Position numbers and translations under genes: made by a program. This document shows positions 7,760 to 15,964 of a DNA stretch of 64,000 nt, piece by piece (position 1 is the stretch's first letter; each line of letters opens with the position of its first letter). The stretch lies in the NCBI RefSeq assembly GCF_000442645.1, contig NC_021915.1:62001-126000 (forward strand), given 5' to 3'. The notes beneath the pieces are model-generated. The model saw only the letters and a program-made list of their open reading frames with translations. It was not told the DNA's origin and did no database searches. This DNA is from Corynebacterium maris DSM 45190 (GTDB taxonomy: Bacteria > Actinomycetota > Actinomycetes > Mycobacteriales > Mycobacteriaceae).

Positions 7760-8535
7760 CCCAGATCATCACAGACCTGCAGGTCACCACCTCCGAACTC
7801 TTGTCCGTCGTCGCCTCCCGCGAACTGGCGGGGGCGCGCACGGTGTTCGCCGGCATCGGCTTGCCGACGCTGGCGACCTCGCTGGCGCACAAGACCACCG
7901 CCCCGGACGTCGAGATCATCTATGAATCCGGGGTGTGCGGGGCCCACCCGGCGAGCCTGCCGGAAACCGTCGCCGACTCCGTGCTCATCACCGGCTCCGA
8001 AGCGGTGCTCGACATGAACGCGCTGTTCAACTACGTGCTGCAGCGCGGCCACATCGACGTCGGTTTCTTGGGCGCCGCCCAGATCGACAAGTGGGGCAAC
8101 CTCAACAGCTCCGTCATCGGCGACTGGGAATCCCCGAAGGTGCGCCTGCCCGGCTCGGGCGGGGCCGCCGAAGTCATGGCCAACTCCAAGGAGGTCTACG
8201 TCGTGATGCGCCGACACCAGAAGCGCTCCTTCGTAGAGAAGCTCGACTTTTGCACCTCGCCCGGTCCGGACCGCGCCCTGGCCGCCGGCTTCACCCCGCG
8301 CGGCCTGGGGGTGACCAAGGTGATCACCGAACTCGGCGTGCTCAGCCGCGCCGGGATCGGCGAAGAGCTCACGCTCACCGCCGTTCACCCGGGCGTGGAT
8401 CCGGCCGAGGCGGTCGCCGCCACCGGCTGGGACTTGCAGGTCAGCGACGACCTGGAGGTAATCCCCAGTCCCACCGACGTCGAGATCGACCTGCTGCGCA
8501 ACGAGATCGACCCGACCCGCATCTACCTGCGCTAA
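7756..8535 (+). CDS. CoA-transferase subunit B, GctB/CatJ type (3-oxoadipate CoA-transferase)
   Basis: A 259-residue subunit B. The segment YESGVCGAHP carries the glutamate (Glu57) at the position of the catalytic glutamate of GctB-type subunits, and LPGSGGAAEVM is the conserved glycine-rich loop. ATGA overlap with subunit A indicates coupled translation of a heteromeric enzyme. The product, 3-oxoadipyl-CoA, is the substrate of the thiolase at 11026-12240. Confidence 0.87.
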   Translation: MTQIITDLQVTTSELLSVVASRELAGARTVFAGIGLPTLATSLAHKTTAPDVEIIYESGVCGAHPASLPETVADSVLITGSEAVLDMNALFNYVLQRGHIDVGFLGAAQIDKWGNLNSSVIGDWESPKVRLPGSGGAAEVMANSKEVYVVMRRHQKRSFVEKLDFCTSPGPDRALAAGFTPRGLGVTKVITELGVLSRAGIGEELTLTAVHPGVDPAEAVAATGWDLQVSDDLEVIPSPTDVEIDLLRNEIDPTRIYLR

Positions 8536-8563
8536 CCACTCACACCACTAGAAAGGCACTGCC

Positions 8564-9361
8564 ATGCTGCACCACGTCATCTCCGGAAACCCTCACGGCC
8601 CGGCTGTCCTCATGGGCAGCTCCCTGGGCACCTCCCACCGCATGTGGGACAACCAGCTTCCCTACTTGGAGGAGCACTTCCAGGTCGTGCGTTTCGACGC
8701 CCCGGGCCACGGCCAGTCCCAGGACGGCGTCGAGGAAAAGGCCCCCGGCGAGCTGTCCGACGCCACCGTCGAGAACTTCGCCGCCCAGGTCCTCGAGCTG
8801 GCCGACCATCTCGGCCTGGAGACCTTCTCCTATGTCGGGCTCTCGCTCGGCGGTGCGATCGGCCAGCAGCTGGCCCTGGACGCCCCGGAGCGCCTCGACA
8901 AGCTCATCCTGACGTGCACCGCCGCCAAGTTCGGCCAGCCGCAGGTCTGGCACGACCGGGCCCGCGGCGTACGCGAAAACGGCATGACCCCGTTGCGTGA
9001 GCCCTCCGCCGGCAAGTGGTTCACCGAGGGCTTCGCCGACGACAGCGCCGAGGCGCAGGGCCTGCTCGACGCCCTGACGGAATCGAACCCGCACGGCTAC
9101 GCCGCGGCCTGCGACGCGGTCTCCCGTTTCGATCTCACCGATCGGCTCGGTGAGATCACCGTCCCGACCGTGGTCATCGCCGGCGCCGACGACGCCTCCA
9201 CCCCGCCGGCCGTCGTCGAGGTGCTGGCCCAAGGCATCCCGAACGCGCAGTACCACGTCGTCGAGGGCGCCGGCCACCTGGGCAACCTGGAGGCGCCGGA
9301 GGAGTTCGGCCGCATCATCGGCTCCTTCCTGCAGCACGAGACCAGCAAGGCCCGCGTCTGA
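8564..9361 (+). CDS. pcaD: 3-oxoadipate enol-lactonase (alpha/beta hydrolase)
   Basis: A 265-residue alpha/beta hydrolase of the length and motif pattern of PcaD/CatD. The nucleophile elbow is GLSLGG (Ser94), followed by an acid in ADDAS and the catalytic His in GAGHLGN near the C-terminus. It hydrolyses 3-oxoadipate enol-lactone to 3-oxoadipate, the substrate of the CoA-transferase just upstream (28 bp gap, AAAGG upstream of the start). Together with the muconolactone isomerase downstream it completes the lower catechol branch. Confidence 0.87.
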   Translation: MLHHVISGNPHGPAVLMGSSLGTSHRMWDNQLPYLEEHFQVVRFDAPGHGQSQDGVEEKAPGELSDATVENFAAQVLELADHLGLETFSYVGLSLGGAIGQQLALDAPERLDKLILTCTAAKFGQPQVWHDRARGVRENGMTPLREPSAGKWFTEGFADDSAEAQGLLDALTESNPHGYAAACDAVSRFDLTDRLGEITVPTVVIAGADDASTPPAVVEVLAQGIPNAQYHVVEGAGHLGNLEAPEEFGRIIGSFLQHETSKARV

Positions 9362-9388
9362 CGGCGGCTGACGACACGCCGCACCCAT

Positions 9389-9432
9389 GCCCCGCCCGCC
9401 GTCCCCGAATTCTCGGGGACGGCGGGCGGGGC
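9389..9432 (+). terminator. Strong GC-rich hairpin after pcaD
   Basis: Two perfectly complementary 20-base arms (9389-9408 and 9413-9432) enclose a four-base loop, ATTC. No T run follows, which is common for actinobacterial terminators. It separates the CoA-transferase/pcaD transcript from the transporter gene, whose own promoter must then lie in 9433-9610. Confidence 0.75.
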
Positions 9433-9622
9433 GGCATGCCTTGTTGCGGTTGTTTCCGCAGCTCGTGGGGTATCGCGGCCTTATCCATCAGGTATTGGAC
9501 GGGGTCCGGCGGCGGTGGTTGAGTGGTTTTCAGATGTTAAACGGATCACAAATAGCACCCCGCAATGGTGCATGTCATGTGGTCTGGGAAAGCATCTGCC
9601 CACAGAAACGGAGGAACACCCC

Positions 9623-10990
9623 ATGAGCGTCACCACAGGCCCCTCGCAGCCGCAGCCGGCGAAAGAAACCCCGCAGCTGCGCGACACCCGCCGCAAGGCC
9701 ATCATGGCCGGCGGCATCGGCAACTTCGTCGAATGGTTCGACTTCGCCCTCTACGCACAGTTCGCCACCATCATCGGCTTCCACTTCTTCCCGTCCGACG
9801 ACCCCACCGCGAGCCTGCTGGCGACCTTCGCCATCTTCGCCGTCGGCTTCCTCGCCCGCCCCATCGGCGGCCTGCTGTTCGGCCAATACGGCGACCGCAA
9901 GGGTCGTAAGGCCGCCCTGTCCGCGGCCGTGATCCTCATGAGCGCGGCCACCCTCGGCATCGGCCTGACCCCGACGTTCGCCACCATCGGCGTCATGGCC
10001 CCGGTCCTGCTGCTGGCCTGGCGCATCCTCCAGGGACTCTCCGCCGGCGGCGAATACGCGGGCTCCGGCAGCTTTGTCGTCGAACACGCCCCCGTCGGCA
10101 AGCGCGCCCTGTTCGCCAGCATCAACCCCGTCTCCACGGCGCTGGGCACCATCGGCGGCGCCCTGGTCGGCCTGGCCGTCACTTTCATCGTCCCGGAGCA
10201 GGCCCTGCATGACTGGGCCTGGCGCATCCCGTTCATCCTCGCCGGCCCGCTCGGCCTGGTCGGGCTGTACCTGCGCTCCAAGGTGGAGGAGACGCCGGAA
10301 TTTACCGCCGTCCTCGCCGCCGAGGAAAAGAACCAGGAGAAGAGCGCCCCGGTCGTCGAGGCCTTCCGCACCGCCAAGGCCCGCATGTTCGTCATCTTCG
10401 GCTGGGCCGCCCTCAACGCCGTAGCCTTCTACATCCTCACCAGCTACACGGTCGCCTACCTGACCCAGCGGCTCGGCTTCTCCCAGGCGGAAGCCCTCAC
10501 GGTCTACATCGTCGGGCTGATCGCCTTCACGGTCGCCTCGCCGATCGCCGGCATACTGATCGACAAATACGGGCCCGCCGCGGTGGCCACCCTCTCCGCC
10601 GTCGTCCTCGGCGTGGTCGTCGTCCCCGCCTTCGGGCTCATGGAAACCGGCGTGATCACCTCCGCGATCTTCGGGCTGTCGATCTACGGCGTCGTCGTGG
10701 CGGTCATCGCCACGCTGACTCCGCTGCTGATGGTCGACCTCTTCCCGGCGCGCATCCGCTACACCGCCAGCGCCGTGTCCTACAACCTCGCCTACGCGGT
10801 CTTCGGCGGCACCGCCCCCTACCTGGCGACCTGGATGGTCTCCGAAACCGACAACGGCGCCGCCCCGGCGTACTACCTCATCGTCTTAAGCGTCCTGGGC
10901 GTCATCGTCGCCCTGGCCGGCATCCGCCGCTACTACCGCGGCAACCAGATCAAGGACCACGAGATCGCCAAGGTCATGGCGACCGTCTAA
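9623..10990 (+). CDS. MFS transporter, metabolite:H+ symporter (MHS) family
   Basis: A 455-residue, roughly 12-helix membrane protein. The N-terminal GNFVEWFDFALYAQF and the loop 2-3 motif YGDRKGRK mark the MHS subfamily (relatives of ProP, ShiA and KgtP). The cytoplasmic N-terminus is about 30 residues. It is flanked by 3-oxoadipate pathway genes, so it probably takes up an aromatic acid or a pathway dicarboxylate such as 3-oxoadipate or muconate. GGAGG lies 8 bp before the ATG, which fixes this start over upstream in-frame codons. Confidence 0.87.
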   Translation: MSVTTGPSQPQPAKETPQLRDTRRKAIMAGGIGNFVEWFDFALYAQFATIIGFHFFPSDDPTASLLATFAIFAVGFLARPIGGLLFGQYGDRKGRKAALSAAVILMSAATLGIGLTPTFATIGVMAPVLLLAWRILQGLSAGGEYAGSGSFVVEHAPVGKRALFASINPVSTALGTIGGALVGLAVTFIVPEQALHDWAWRIPFILAGPLGLVGLYLRSKVEETPEFTAVLAAEEKNQEKSAPVVEAFRTAKARMFVIFGWAALNAVAFYILTSYTVAYLTQRLGFSQAEALTVYIVGLIAFTVASPIAGILIDKYGPAAVATLSAVVLGVVVVPAFGLMETGVITSAIFGLSIYGVVVAVIATLTPLLMVDLFPARIRYTASAVSYNLAYAVFGGTAPYLATWMVSETDNGAAPAYYLIVLSVLGVIVALAGIRRYYRGNQIKDHEIAKVMATV

Positions 10991-11025
10991 CCCGCAGCAT
11001 CCCCAGCAGCACAAAGGAACCCCTC

Positions 11026-12240
11026 ATGCGCACCGTCGTCATCTGCGACTCCGTTCGAACCCCCATCGGCCGCTTCGGCGGCAGCCTGAAAACGGTCCCC
11101 GCTCTGGACCTCGGCGTGATCACCGCCCAGGCGCTCCTTGAGCGTGGCGGGTTCGCCGCCGAAGAGATCGACGAAGTCATCCTCGGCCAGGGCTACAACT
11201 CCATGGACGCCCCGTGCATCGGGCGCGCCGTCGCCCAGGACGCCGGCCTCCCGGATTCGGTGACCGGCCTGCAGATCGACCGTCGCTGCGGCTCCGGCCT
11301 GCAAGCCGTCATCGATGCGGCCATGCAGATCCAGACCGGCGTCGCCGACCTCATCCTCGCCGGCGGGGTGGAGTCGATGAGCCAGGCGTCCTTCTACAGC
11401 ACCACCGCCCGCTGGGGAGCGAACCGCCACGGCCTCGATTTCAAGGACTCCCTGGTCCATGGCCGCATCCACGCCGGTGGCGCGAGCAAGCCGATCGCCG
11501 GCGGCATGATCGAAACCGCGGAGAACCTCCGCCGTGAATTCGAGATCAGCCGCGATGACCAGGACGAGTTGGCGGTGCGCAGCCACCGCCGCGCCGCCTC
11601 CGCCATGGCGGCCGGGAAATTCGACGACGAAATCGTGCCCGTGCCCGTGAAAAAGCGTAAAGAAACGGTACTCTTCGAGCGCGACGAACACCTGCGCCCC
11701 GACTCCACGACGGAGAAACTCGCCGGACTGACCCCGATGCGCCTGACCGAGGACCCGGACGCCACCGTCACCGCGGGCAACTCCTCCGGCCAAAACGACG
11801 CCGCCGCCATGCTGGTGGTCACCACCCCGGAAAAAGCCGCCGAACTGGGCCTGACCCCGCGCGTGGAACTGGTCTCCTGGGCACTCGCCGGACTGGCGGG
11901 CCACCGCATGGGCCTGGGCCCGGTGGAATCCTCCCGCAAAGCACTGGCGCGCGCCGGGCTGGGGCTGGCGGACATGGACCTCATCGAACTCAACGAGGCC
12001 TTCGCCGCCCAGGTGCTGGCCTGCACCCGCGCCCTGGGGCTCGGCGACGACGACCACGACCGCATCAACGTCAACGGCTCCGGCATCTCGTTGGGGCATC
12101 CGGTCGGCGCCACCGGCGCCCGCATCCTGGCCAACCTCAGCCGGGAACTGGGCCGGCGCGACGCCGCCTACGGGCTGGAGACGATGTGCATCGGCGGCGG
12201 GCAGGGCATCGCGGCGGTGTTCAAGAACGCGGCCACCTAA
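11026..12240 (+). CDS. pcaF: 3-oxoadipyl-CoA thiolase / acetyl-CoA acyltransferase
   Basis: A 404-residue thiolase. The acyl-accepting cysteine is Cys88 in RRCGSGLQAV; the second site is the NVNGSGISLGHPVGATG histidine loop and the ETMCIGGGQG cysteine near the C-terminus. It should cleave 3-oxoadipyl-CoA into succinyl-CoA and acetyl-CoA. AAAGGA precedes the start, 35 bp after the transporter. PcaF is favoured over a general acetyl-CoA acetyltransferase because of the neighbouring CoA-transferase, lactonase and isomerase genes. Confidence 0.87.
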   Translation: MRTVVICDSVRTPIGRFGGSLKTVPALDLGVITAQALLERGGFAAEEIDEVILGQGYNSMDAPCIGRAVAQDAGLPDSVTGLQIDRRCGSGLQAVIDAAMQIQTGVADLILAGGVESMSQASFYSTTARWGANRHGLDFKDSLVHGRIHAGGASKPIAGGMIETAENLRREFEISRDDQDELAVRSHRRAASAMAAGKFDDEIVPVPVKKRKETVLFERDEHLRPDSTTEKLAGLTPMRLTEDPDATVTAGNSSGQNDAAAMLVVTTPEKAAELGLTPRVELVSWALAGLAGHRMGLGPVESSRKALARAGLGLADMDLIELNEAFAAQVLACTRALGLGDDDHDRINVNGSGISLGHPVGATGARILANLSRELGRRDAAYGLETMCIGGGQGIAAVFKNAAT

Positions 12241-12325
12241 AACTTCGCCGCTTTATTGCGACGAATCACAACTTCATACTCGTCTTCATCGCTATCCCCC
12301 TCACCTCTATATAAGGAGAAAAGTC

Positions 12326-12625
12326 ATGTTCTACATGGTTCAGATGTTCGTCAACCGCCCCGAGTCCGTCAGCGACGAGAAGTGGGCCGAGCTGCGCACC
12401 GCCGAAATGAACTACGCCCAGGACCTCATGCGCGAAGGCAAGTTCCGCCACGTCTGGCGCGTCGTCGGCGACGTGTCCAACGTCAGCATCTTCGACGTCG
12501 ACACCCACGCCGAGCTGCACGACATCCTGCAGAACCTGCCGCTGTTCCCGTACATGGACGTCAAAGTCACCCCGCTGGCTGAACACCCCTCCGGACTGCC
12601 GGAGATGTACGCCTACGCGTCCTGA
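12326..12625 (+). CDS. catC: Muconolactone delta-isomerase
   Basis: A 99-residue protein with the size and pattern of CatC: it begins MFYMVQMFVNRP and has the R..WRVVGD and FPYMDVKVTPLAEHPS segments. It converts muconolactone to 3-oxoadipate enol-lactone, the PcaD substrate. AAGGAG lies upstream. catA and catB are not in the window, so this gene is separated from the rest of a catechol operon or serves muconolactone made elsewhere. Confidence 0.9.
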   Translation: MFYMVQMFVNRPESVSDEKWAELRTAEMNYAQDLMREGKFRHVWRVVGDVSNVSIFDVDTHAELHDILQNLPLFPYMDVKVTPLAEHPSGLPEMYAYAS

Positions 12626-12642
12626 CCGCGGCGGTGAACTGA

Positions 12643-12688
12643 CACACCCCCGACCCGGGCCATCTGGTGGCCCGGATCGGGGGTGTGG
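12643..12688. terminator. Hairpin between catC and a convergent small secreted gene
   Basis: A long stem pairs ACACCCCCGA-CCGGGCCA (about 12644-12662) with TGGCCCGG-TCGGGGGTGT (about 12666-12686), with one mismatch. It lies between the convergent catC and the minus-strand gene at 12698-12979 and so can serve both. Confidence 0.7.
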
Positions 12689-12697
12689 TGCGTGTAC

Positions 12698-12979
12698 CTA
12701 GCTGTCGAGGAAACGACCAAGGATCGGGACGTAGAAGTAATTCGGTCCCCCGAAGCGGACACAGTCATCCCCGGCTCCGCTGACGATGGTGACGAGGTTG
12801 TCATTGTTAGCGTACTGGCATGCAAAATGAGTCTTGTATGGGCCGCCGGGCATCGGCAGACCTGCCTCACTCGAGGTGCTGGACAGAGAAGCTGTTTCAG
12901 CCTGTGCGACACTGGGAGCCAACATCGCAACAGATAGGGCGCTCACGATGGCAATGCACGCCCGACGAACGTTAAACAT
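12698..12979 (-). CDS. Small secreted protein with two cysteines
   Basis: A 93-residue protein with a clear signal peptide (MFNVRRA, hydrophobic core, PSVAQA cleavage near residue 27). The mature part of about 66 residues has two cysteines (in HFACQY and DDCVRFGG) that could form one disulfide, and an aromatic C-terminus. GGAGG lies upstream of the ATG at 12979, which decides this start over a longer frame. The AT content is higher than in the neighbours. I do not recognise the family. Confidence 0.65.
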   Translation of the reverse strand: MFNVRRACIAIVSALSVAMLAPSVAQAETASLSSTSSEAGLPMPGGPYKTHFACQYANNDNLVTIVSGAGDDCVRFGGPNYFYVPILGRFLDS

Positions 12980-13334
12980 GTAGGAAACCTCCGAATAGCC
13001 TGTATATCTTCCGACAACGGCCTTAATGTATCCCCGCGAGGTCGGTCCTGCCACCGGAACCCTGAGAATCAGGGCAACCACGCCCGCTAACCGGCAAATC
13101 TTACCCCCGTCAGTGTGTATTCCGAGCCCGACCGCAGTCGCACAACGGCCATATTTGACCGGACACGCTCAGTAGATGACCACCAGGCGACCGTCGACGG
13201 CCATGTCAATTTCAGAACTCAGCAACGGTAAAATACATAAAGTGGTTGCTACGAGTGTGTTCAGACCGGTGTCCACAATCTCAATGTGGGGTACCCGCCT
13301 GCGCCTCCTGAGCGGGGGTGCGGTGTGTCGGAGG
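12980..13334. other. 355-bp intergenic stretch, nothing firmly identified
   Basis: This stretch between two minus-strand small genes is less GC-rich than its surroundings, especially about 13200-13260. It presumably holds the promoter of the secreted gene starting at 12979. A minus-strand frame from 13169 to 13399 has an Arg-rich, non-protein-like composition and is not called. Confidence 0.5.
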
Positions 13335-13424
13335 TCATTTACGCTTATTACGCTTGTGGCGGCCCCAGGCGTAGCCGACGATGCCGCCCACAAAGACAAC
13401 CAGTCCGACGAACAATGGATCCAT
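13335..13424 (-). CDS. Possible 29-residue single-pass membrane peptide
   Basis: ATG at 13424 opens a 29-codon frame ending in TGA at 13335-13337. The peptide starts MDPLFVGLVVFVGG, continues as one hydrophobic segment and ends in a basic tail (GRHKRNKRK), a typical topology for a one-helix membrane peptide with the C-terminus inside. AGAAGG lies 6 bp before the ATG. It sits just downstream of the LysR gene on the same strand (33 bp gap), so it may be cotranscribed. Function is unknown and the reading is based only on frame, RBS and hydropathy. Confidence 0.55.
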   Translation of the reverse strand: MDPLFVGLVVFVGGIVGYAWGRHKRNKRK

Positions 13425-13457
13425 TGCGTGTCCTTCTTTCAGGTGCAGGTAGGTCCG

Positions 13458-14339
13458 TTATACGTCTGCGGCCACCGCGTCGATCGCGGTCTGCAGCAGC
13501 ACCGACGGGTTCTTCTTGCGCCAGGCGATGGCCAGGCGCAGCGTCGGCAAGCCCTCGTCCGCGAAGGGGACGGCACGCACTCCCTGGGTGATCGCGTCGA
13601 CGCCGCTGACGGAGATGGACACGCCCTGGTTGCCGGCGACGAGCACGAGCACCGAATACGCGTCGGCCGCCTCCTGGACCACCCGGGGACTGAAGTCGGC
13701 GGTGGCGCAGACCTCTTCGATGAGCTTGCCTTGGGCGGAGCCGCTGTAGCGGCGCGGGATGATGAAATCCTCGTCGACGAGCTCCGCGACCCGGACGCTG
13801 TCGTGCTCGGCTAGGCGGTGGCTTTCGGGGGCCAACAGGACGGGGTGATGGGTGGACACCAGCCGGGTGCTCAACTCCGCGTGCTCCAGCGGGTACTGGA
13901 TCAGGCCGGCGTCCAGATCGCCGTCGATGATCGCGCCCGCGACCTGCGCGGAATTCTCGAACTGCCGCACGCCCAGATCGACTCCCGGCGCCGCAGCGGA
14001 GATGTCACGCAGCATGCCCGGCAGCAGGGCGGCGCCCGTGGTGCCCGAGGCACCCAGCACCAGGTGGCCCACTCCGCTCAAGTCCGCGTTGCGCACATTG
14101 TGCTCGGCTTCTTCGACCTTGGCGAAGATCGCCCGCGCCTCCTCGGCGAGCACCTCACCGGCCGGGGTCAGACGCGCGCCCCGCGGGTGGCGTTCAAAGA
14201 GCTGGACGCCGAGTTCTTTCTCCAACCGGTGGATCTGCTTGGTCAGCGGGGGCTGCGCGATGAACAGTCGGGCCGCCGCCCGCCCGAAGTGCAGCTCCTC
14301 CGACAGCACCAGAAACGACTGCAAGAGGCGCAGCTCCAT
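13458..14339 (-). CDS. LysR-type transcriptional regulator
   Basis: A 293-residue LTTR. The N-terminal winged HTH (about 1-60) has the typical FLVLSEELHFGRAAARL and QPPLTKQIHRLEKELGVQLFER pattern, and a substrate-binding domain follows (about 90-290). Relatives such as CatR/BenM sense muconate-type intermediates, and the position between the catechol and hydroxyquinol gene groups fits that role. GGAAAGG sits 9 bp before the ATG at 14339 but directly against the alternative ATG at 14348, so 14339 is preferred. An 18-bp palindrome at 14445-14462 is a candidate operator. Confidence 0.87.
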   Translation of the reverse strand: MELRLLQSFLVLSEELHFGRAAARLFIAQPPLTKQIHRLEKELGVQLFERHPRGARLTPAGEVLAEEARAIFAKVEEAEHNVRNADLSGVGHLVLGASGTTGAALLPGMLRDISAAAPGVDLGVRQFENSAQVAGAIIDGDLDAGLIQYPLEHAELSTRLVSTHHPVLLAPESHRLAEHDSVRVAELVDEDFIIPRRYSGSAQGKLIEEVCATADFSPRVVQEAADAYSVLVLVAGNQGVSISVSGVDAITQGVRAVPFADEGLPTLRLAIAWRKKNPSVLLQTAIDAVAADV

Positions 14340-14444
14340 GGTGGGCATCCTTTCCGTGGAAGGTCTTCAATGCGTGGGATGGGAACGCATCACACGATAT
14401 AGCGTCGTCGCAGGGCAGGCGGGAAAACATGCACCGGCAGAATC

Positions 14445-14462
14445 ACTATGCGCGCGCATAGT
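14445..14462. promoter_or_regulatory. 18-bp perfect palindrome upstream of the LysR gene
   Basis: ACTATGCGCGCGCATAGT is its own reverse complement. It lies about 105 bp upstream of the LysR start and 11 bp past the end of the aldehyde dehydrogenase gene. An autoregulatory operator is plausible; it could also form a short terminator stem for the upstream gene, though no T run is seen. Confidence 0.45.
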
Positions 14463-14472
14463 CGGCCCGGCC

Positions 14473-15951
14473 TTAACGCAGAATGCGTTTGCCCAGCTTC
14501 AACGCCGCGCGGTAGACCTCGGCGACGGTGCCGCGATCCAGTCCCGGCGGGCCGGTGAGAGGCATGACGCGTTGCACGGCGACGGTGCGCGGCTCGGTGT
14601 ACTTCAACAGTCCCTCCTCGCCGTGCCGACGCCCCACGCCCGAAGCCTTCCAGCCGCCCATCGGGGCGTCCATGGAACTCCATGCGGCGGCGTAGCCGTC
14701 GTTGACGTTGACGGTGCCCACCTGCAGCTGTGCGGCGATCACCTTGCCCGTCGTCGGCCGGGCCCACACGGAGGCGTTGAGTCCGTAGTCGGTGTCGTTG
14801 GCCCTGGCCACGGCCTCGTCGTGGGAAGAGACGGCCTCGATGTAGACCACCGGGCCGAAGACCTCCTCGCGGTGCAGCCGGGCGGTGACGGGCACGTCGA
14901 CGAGCACGGTGGGGGAGTAGAAGGCCTCACCCAACTCTGGCAACGCCTTCCCGCCGGTCAGCACCGTCGCGCCCTTGTTCACCGCGTCGCGCACCATCTC
15001 GTGGACGCCCTCGCGGTGCTCCGCGGAGATCAACGAGCCCATGTCCAGGGTCCAGTCGTGGCCGCCGCCGACCTTCATGGCCTTGGTCGCGGCGACGAAC
15101 TGCTCGGTGAATTCCTTGACGACGGAATCGTGGACGTAGATCCGCTCAATGGAGATGCACAGCTGACCGGAGTTGGAGAAACACGCCGTCACCGCACCCG
15201 CGGCGGCCTTGGCCACGTTGGCGTCCGCCGCCACGATCATCGCGTTCTTCCCGCCCAGCTCCGCGGAAAAACCCGTCAACCGCTCCGAGGCCTGCGCCGC
15301 AAGCGTTCGGCCCGTTGCCGTCGAGCCGGTGAACATCAGGTAGTCGCACTGCGCCACGATCTCCTGGCCGACTTGCTTGCCGGAGCCGGTCACCACCTGA
15401 AACAGGCCCTCCGGCAACCCGGCGTCGGCGAGGATCTCGGCGGCCTTCAACGCCGTCAACGGCGTCTGCGCATCCGGCTTGAGCACTACCGCGTTGCCGG
15501 CCATGAGCGCGGCCACCGCATCGGAGACGGCCAACGTCAGCGGGTAGTTCCACGGCGCGATCACGCCGACCACCCCGATGGGCGGGTGCTCGACGTAGGT
15601 CTCGGTGAGCAGGGGCAGCGCGCCGCGTACCCGGGTGGGACGCAGCAGTTTTCCGGCCGCGTAGCCGTAGTGGCGCGCGGTGATCGCCGCCTCCAGGATC
15701 TCCTCGTGCGCGCCGGCGCGGTTCTTGCCGGACTCGTCCTGGATGACGTCCATGAGCTCATCCTGCTTGTCCAGCAACAAGTCGTGGTAGCGCAGCATGA
15801 CCGCCTTGCGTTCGTGGACGCCGGTCGCCGCCCAGGTCTTCTGGACCCGGCGGGCGAAGGCGAAGGCCTTGCGGGTGTCGGCGGCGGTGTGGGCGGGCAC
15901 CTCGCCGAGTGACTCGCCGGTGGCGGGGTTGGTCACGTGGATCGTCGGCAT
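14473..15951 (-). CDS. Aldehyde dehydrogenase, succinate-semialdehyde dehydrogenase (GabD2)-like
   Basis: A 492-residue NAD(P)-dependent aldehyde dehydrogenase. The nucleotide-binding FTGSTATGR motif, the general-base glutamate in AELGGKN and the catalytic cysteine in NSGQLCISIER are all present. The pattern resembles actinobacterial GabD2. It may oxidise an aldehyde from aromatic side chains rather than succinic semialdehyde; the sequence cannot decide. The ATG is only 12 bp from the start of the divergent SDR gene. TAGACT on the minus strand (15959-15964) is placed at -13 to -8, so the transcript is probably leaderless. Confidence 0.85.
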   Translation of the reverse strand: MPTIHVTNPATGESLGEVPAHTAADTRKAFAFARRVQKTWAATGVHERKAVMLRYHDLLLDKQDELMDVIQDESGKNRAGAHEEILEAAITARHYGYAAGKLLRPTRVRGALPLLTETYVEHPPIGVVGVIAPWNYPLTLAVSDAVAALMAGNAVVLKPDAQTPLTALKAAEILADAGLPEGLFQVVTGSGKQVGQEIVAQCDYLMFTGSTATGRTLAAQASERLTGFSAELGGKNAMIVAADANVAKAAAGAVTACFSNSGQLCISIERIYVHDSVVKEFTEQFVAATKAMKVGGGHDWTLDMGSLISAEHREGVHEMVRDAVNKGATVLTGGKALPELGEAFYSPTVLVDVPVTARLHREEVFGPVVYIEAVSSHDEAVARANDTDYGLNASVWARPTTGKVIAAQLQVGTVNVNDGYAAAWSSMDAPMGGWKASGVGRRHGEEGLLKYTEPRTVAVQRVMPLTGPPGLDRGTVAEVYRAALKLGKRILR

Positions 15952-15964
15952 AGGATCAAGTCTA
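15951..15964. promoter_or_regulatory. Overlapping back-to-back leaderless promoters
   Basis: Only 12 bp separate the divergent ATGs at 15951 (minus) and 15964 (plus). TAGGAT (15951-15956) lies at -13 to -8 for the plus-strand gene, and TAGACT (15964-15959, minus) lies at -13 to -8 for the minus-strand gene. Both fit the TANNNT actinobacterial -10 element, and each includes the first base of the other gene's start codon. The two polymerase sites should exclude one another. Confidence 0.6.

Noticed and set aside
13169..13399. 76-codon minus-strand frame
   Set aside because: Arg run, no ribosome binding site, and it overlaps the better supported 29-residue ORF.
13852..15912. 686-codon open frame on the plus strand opposite the LysR and aldehyde dehydrogenase genes
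   Set aside because: Low-complexity Arg/Gly/His-rich translation with no motif; both genes on the other strand have complete catalytic or DNA-binding motifs.
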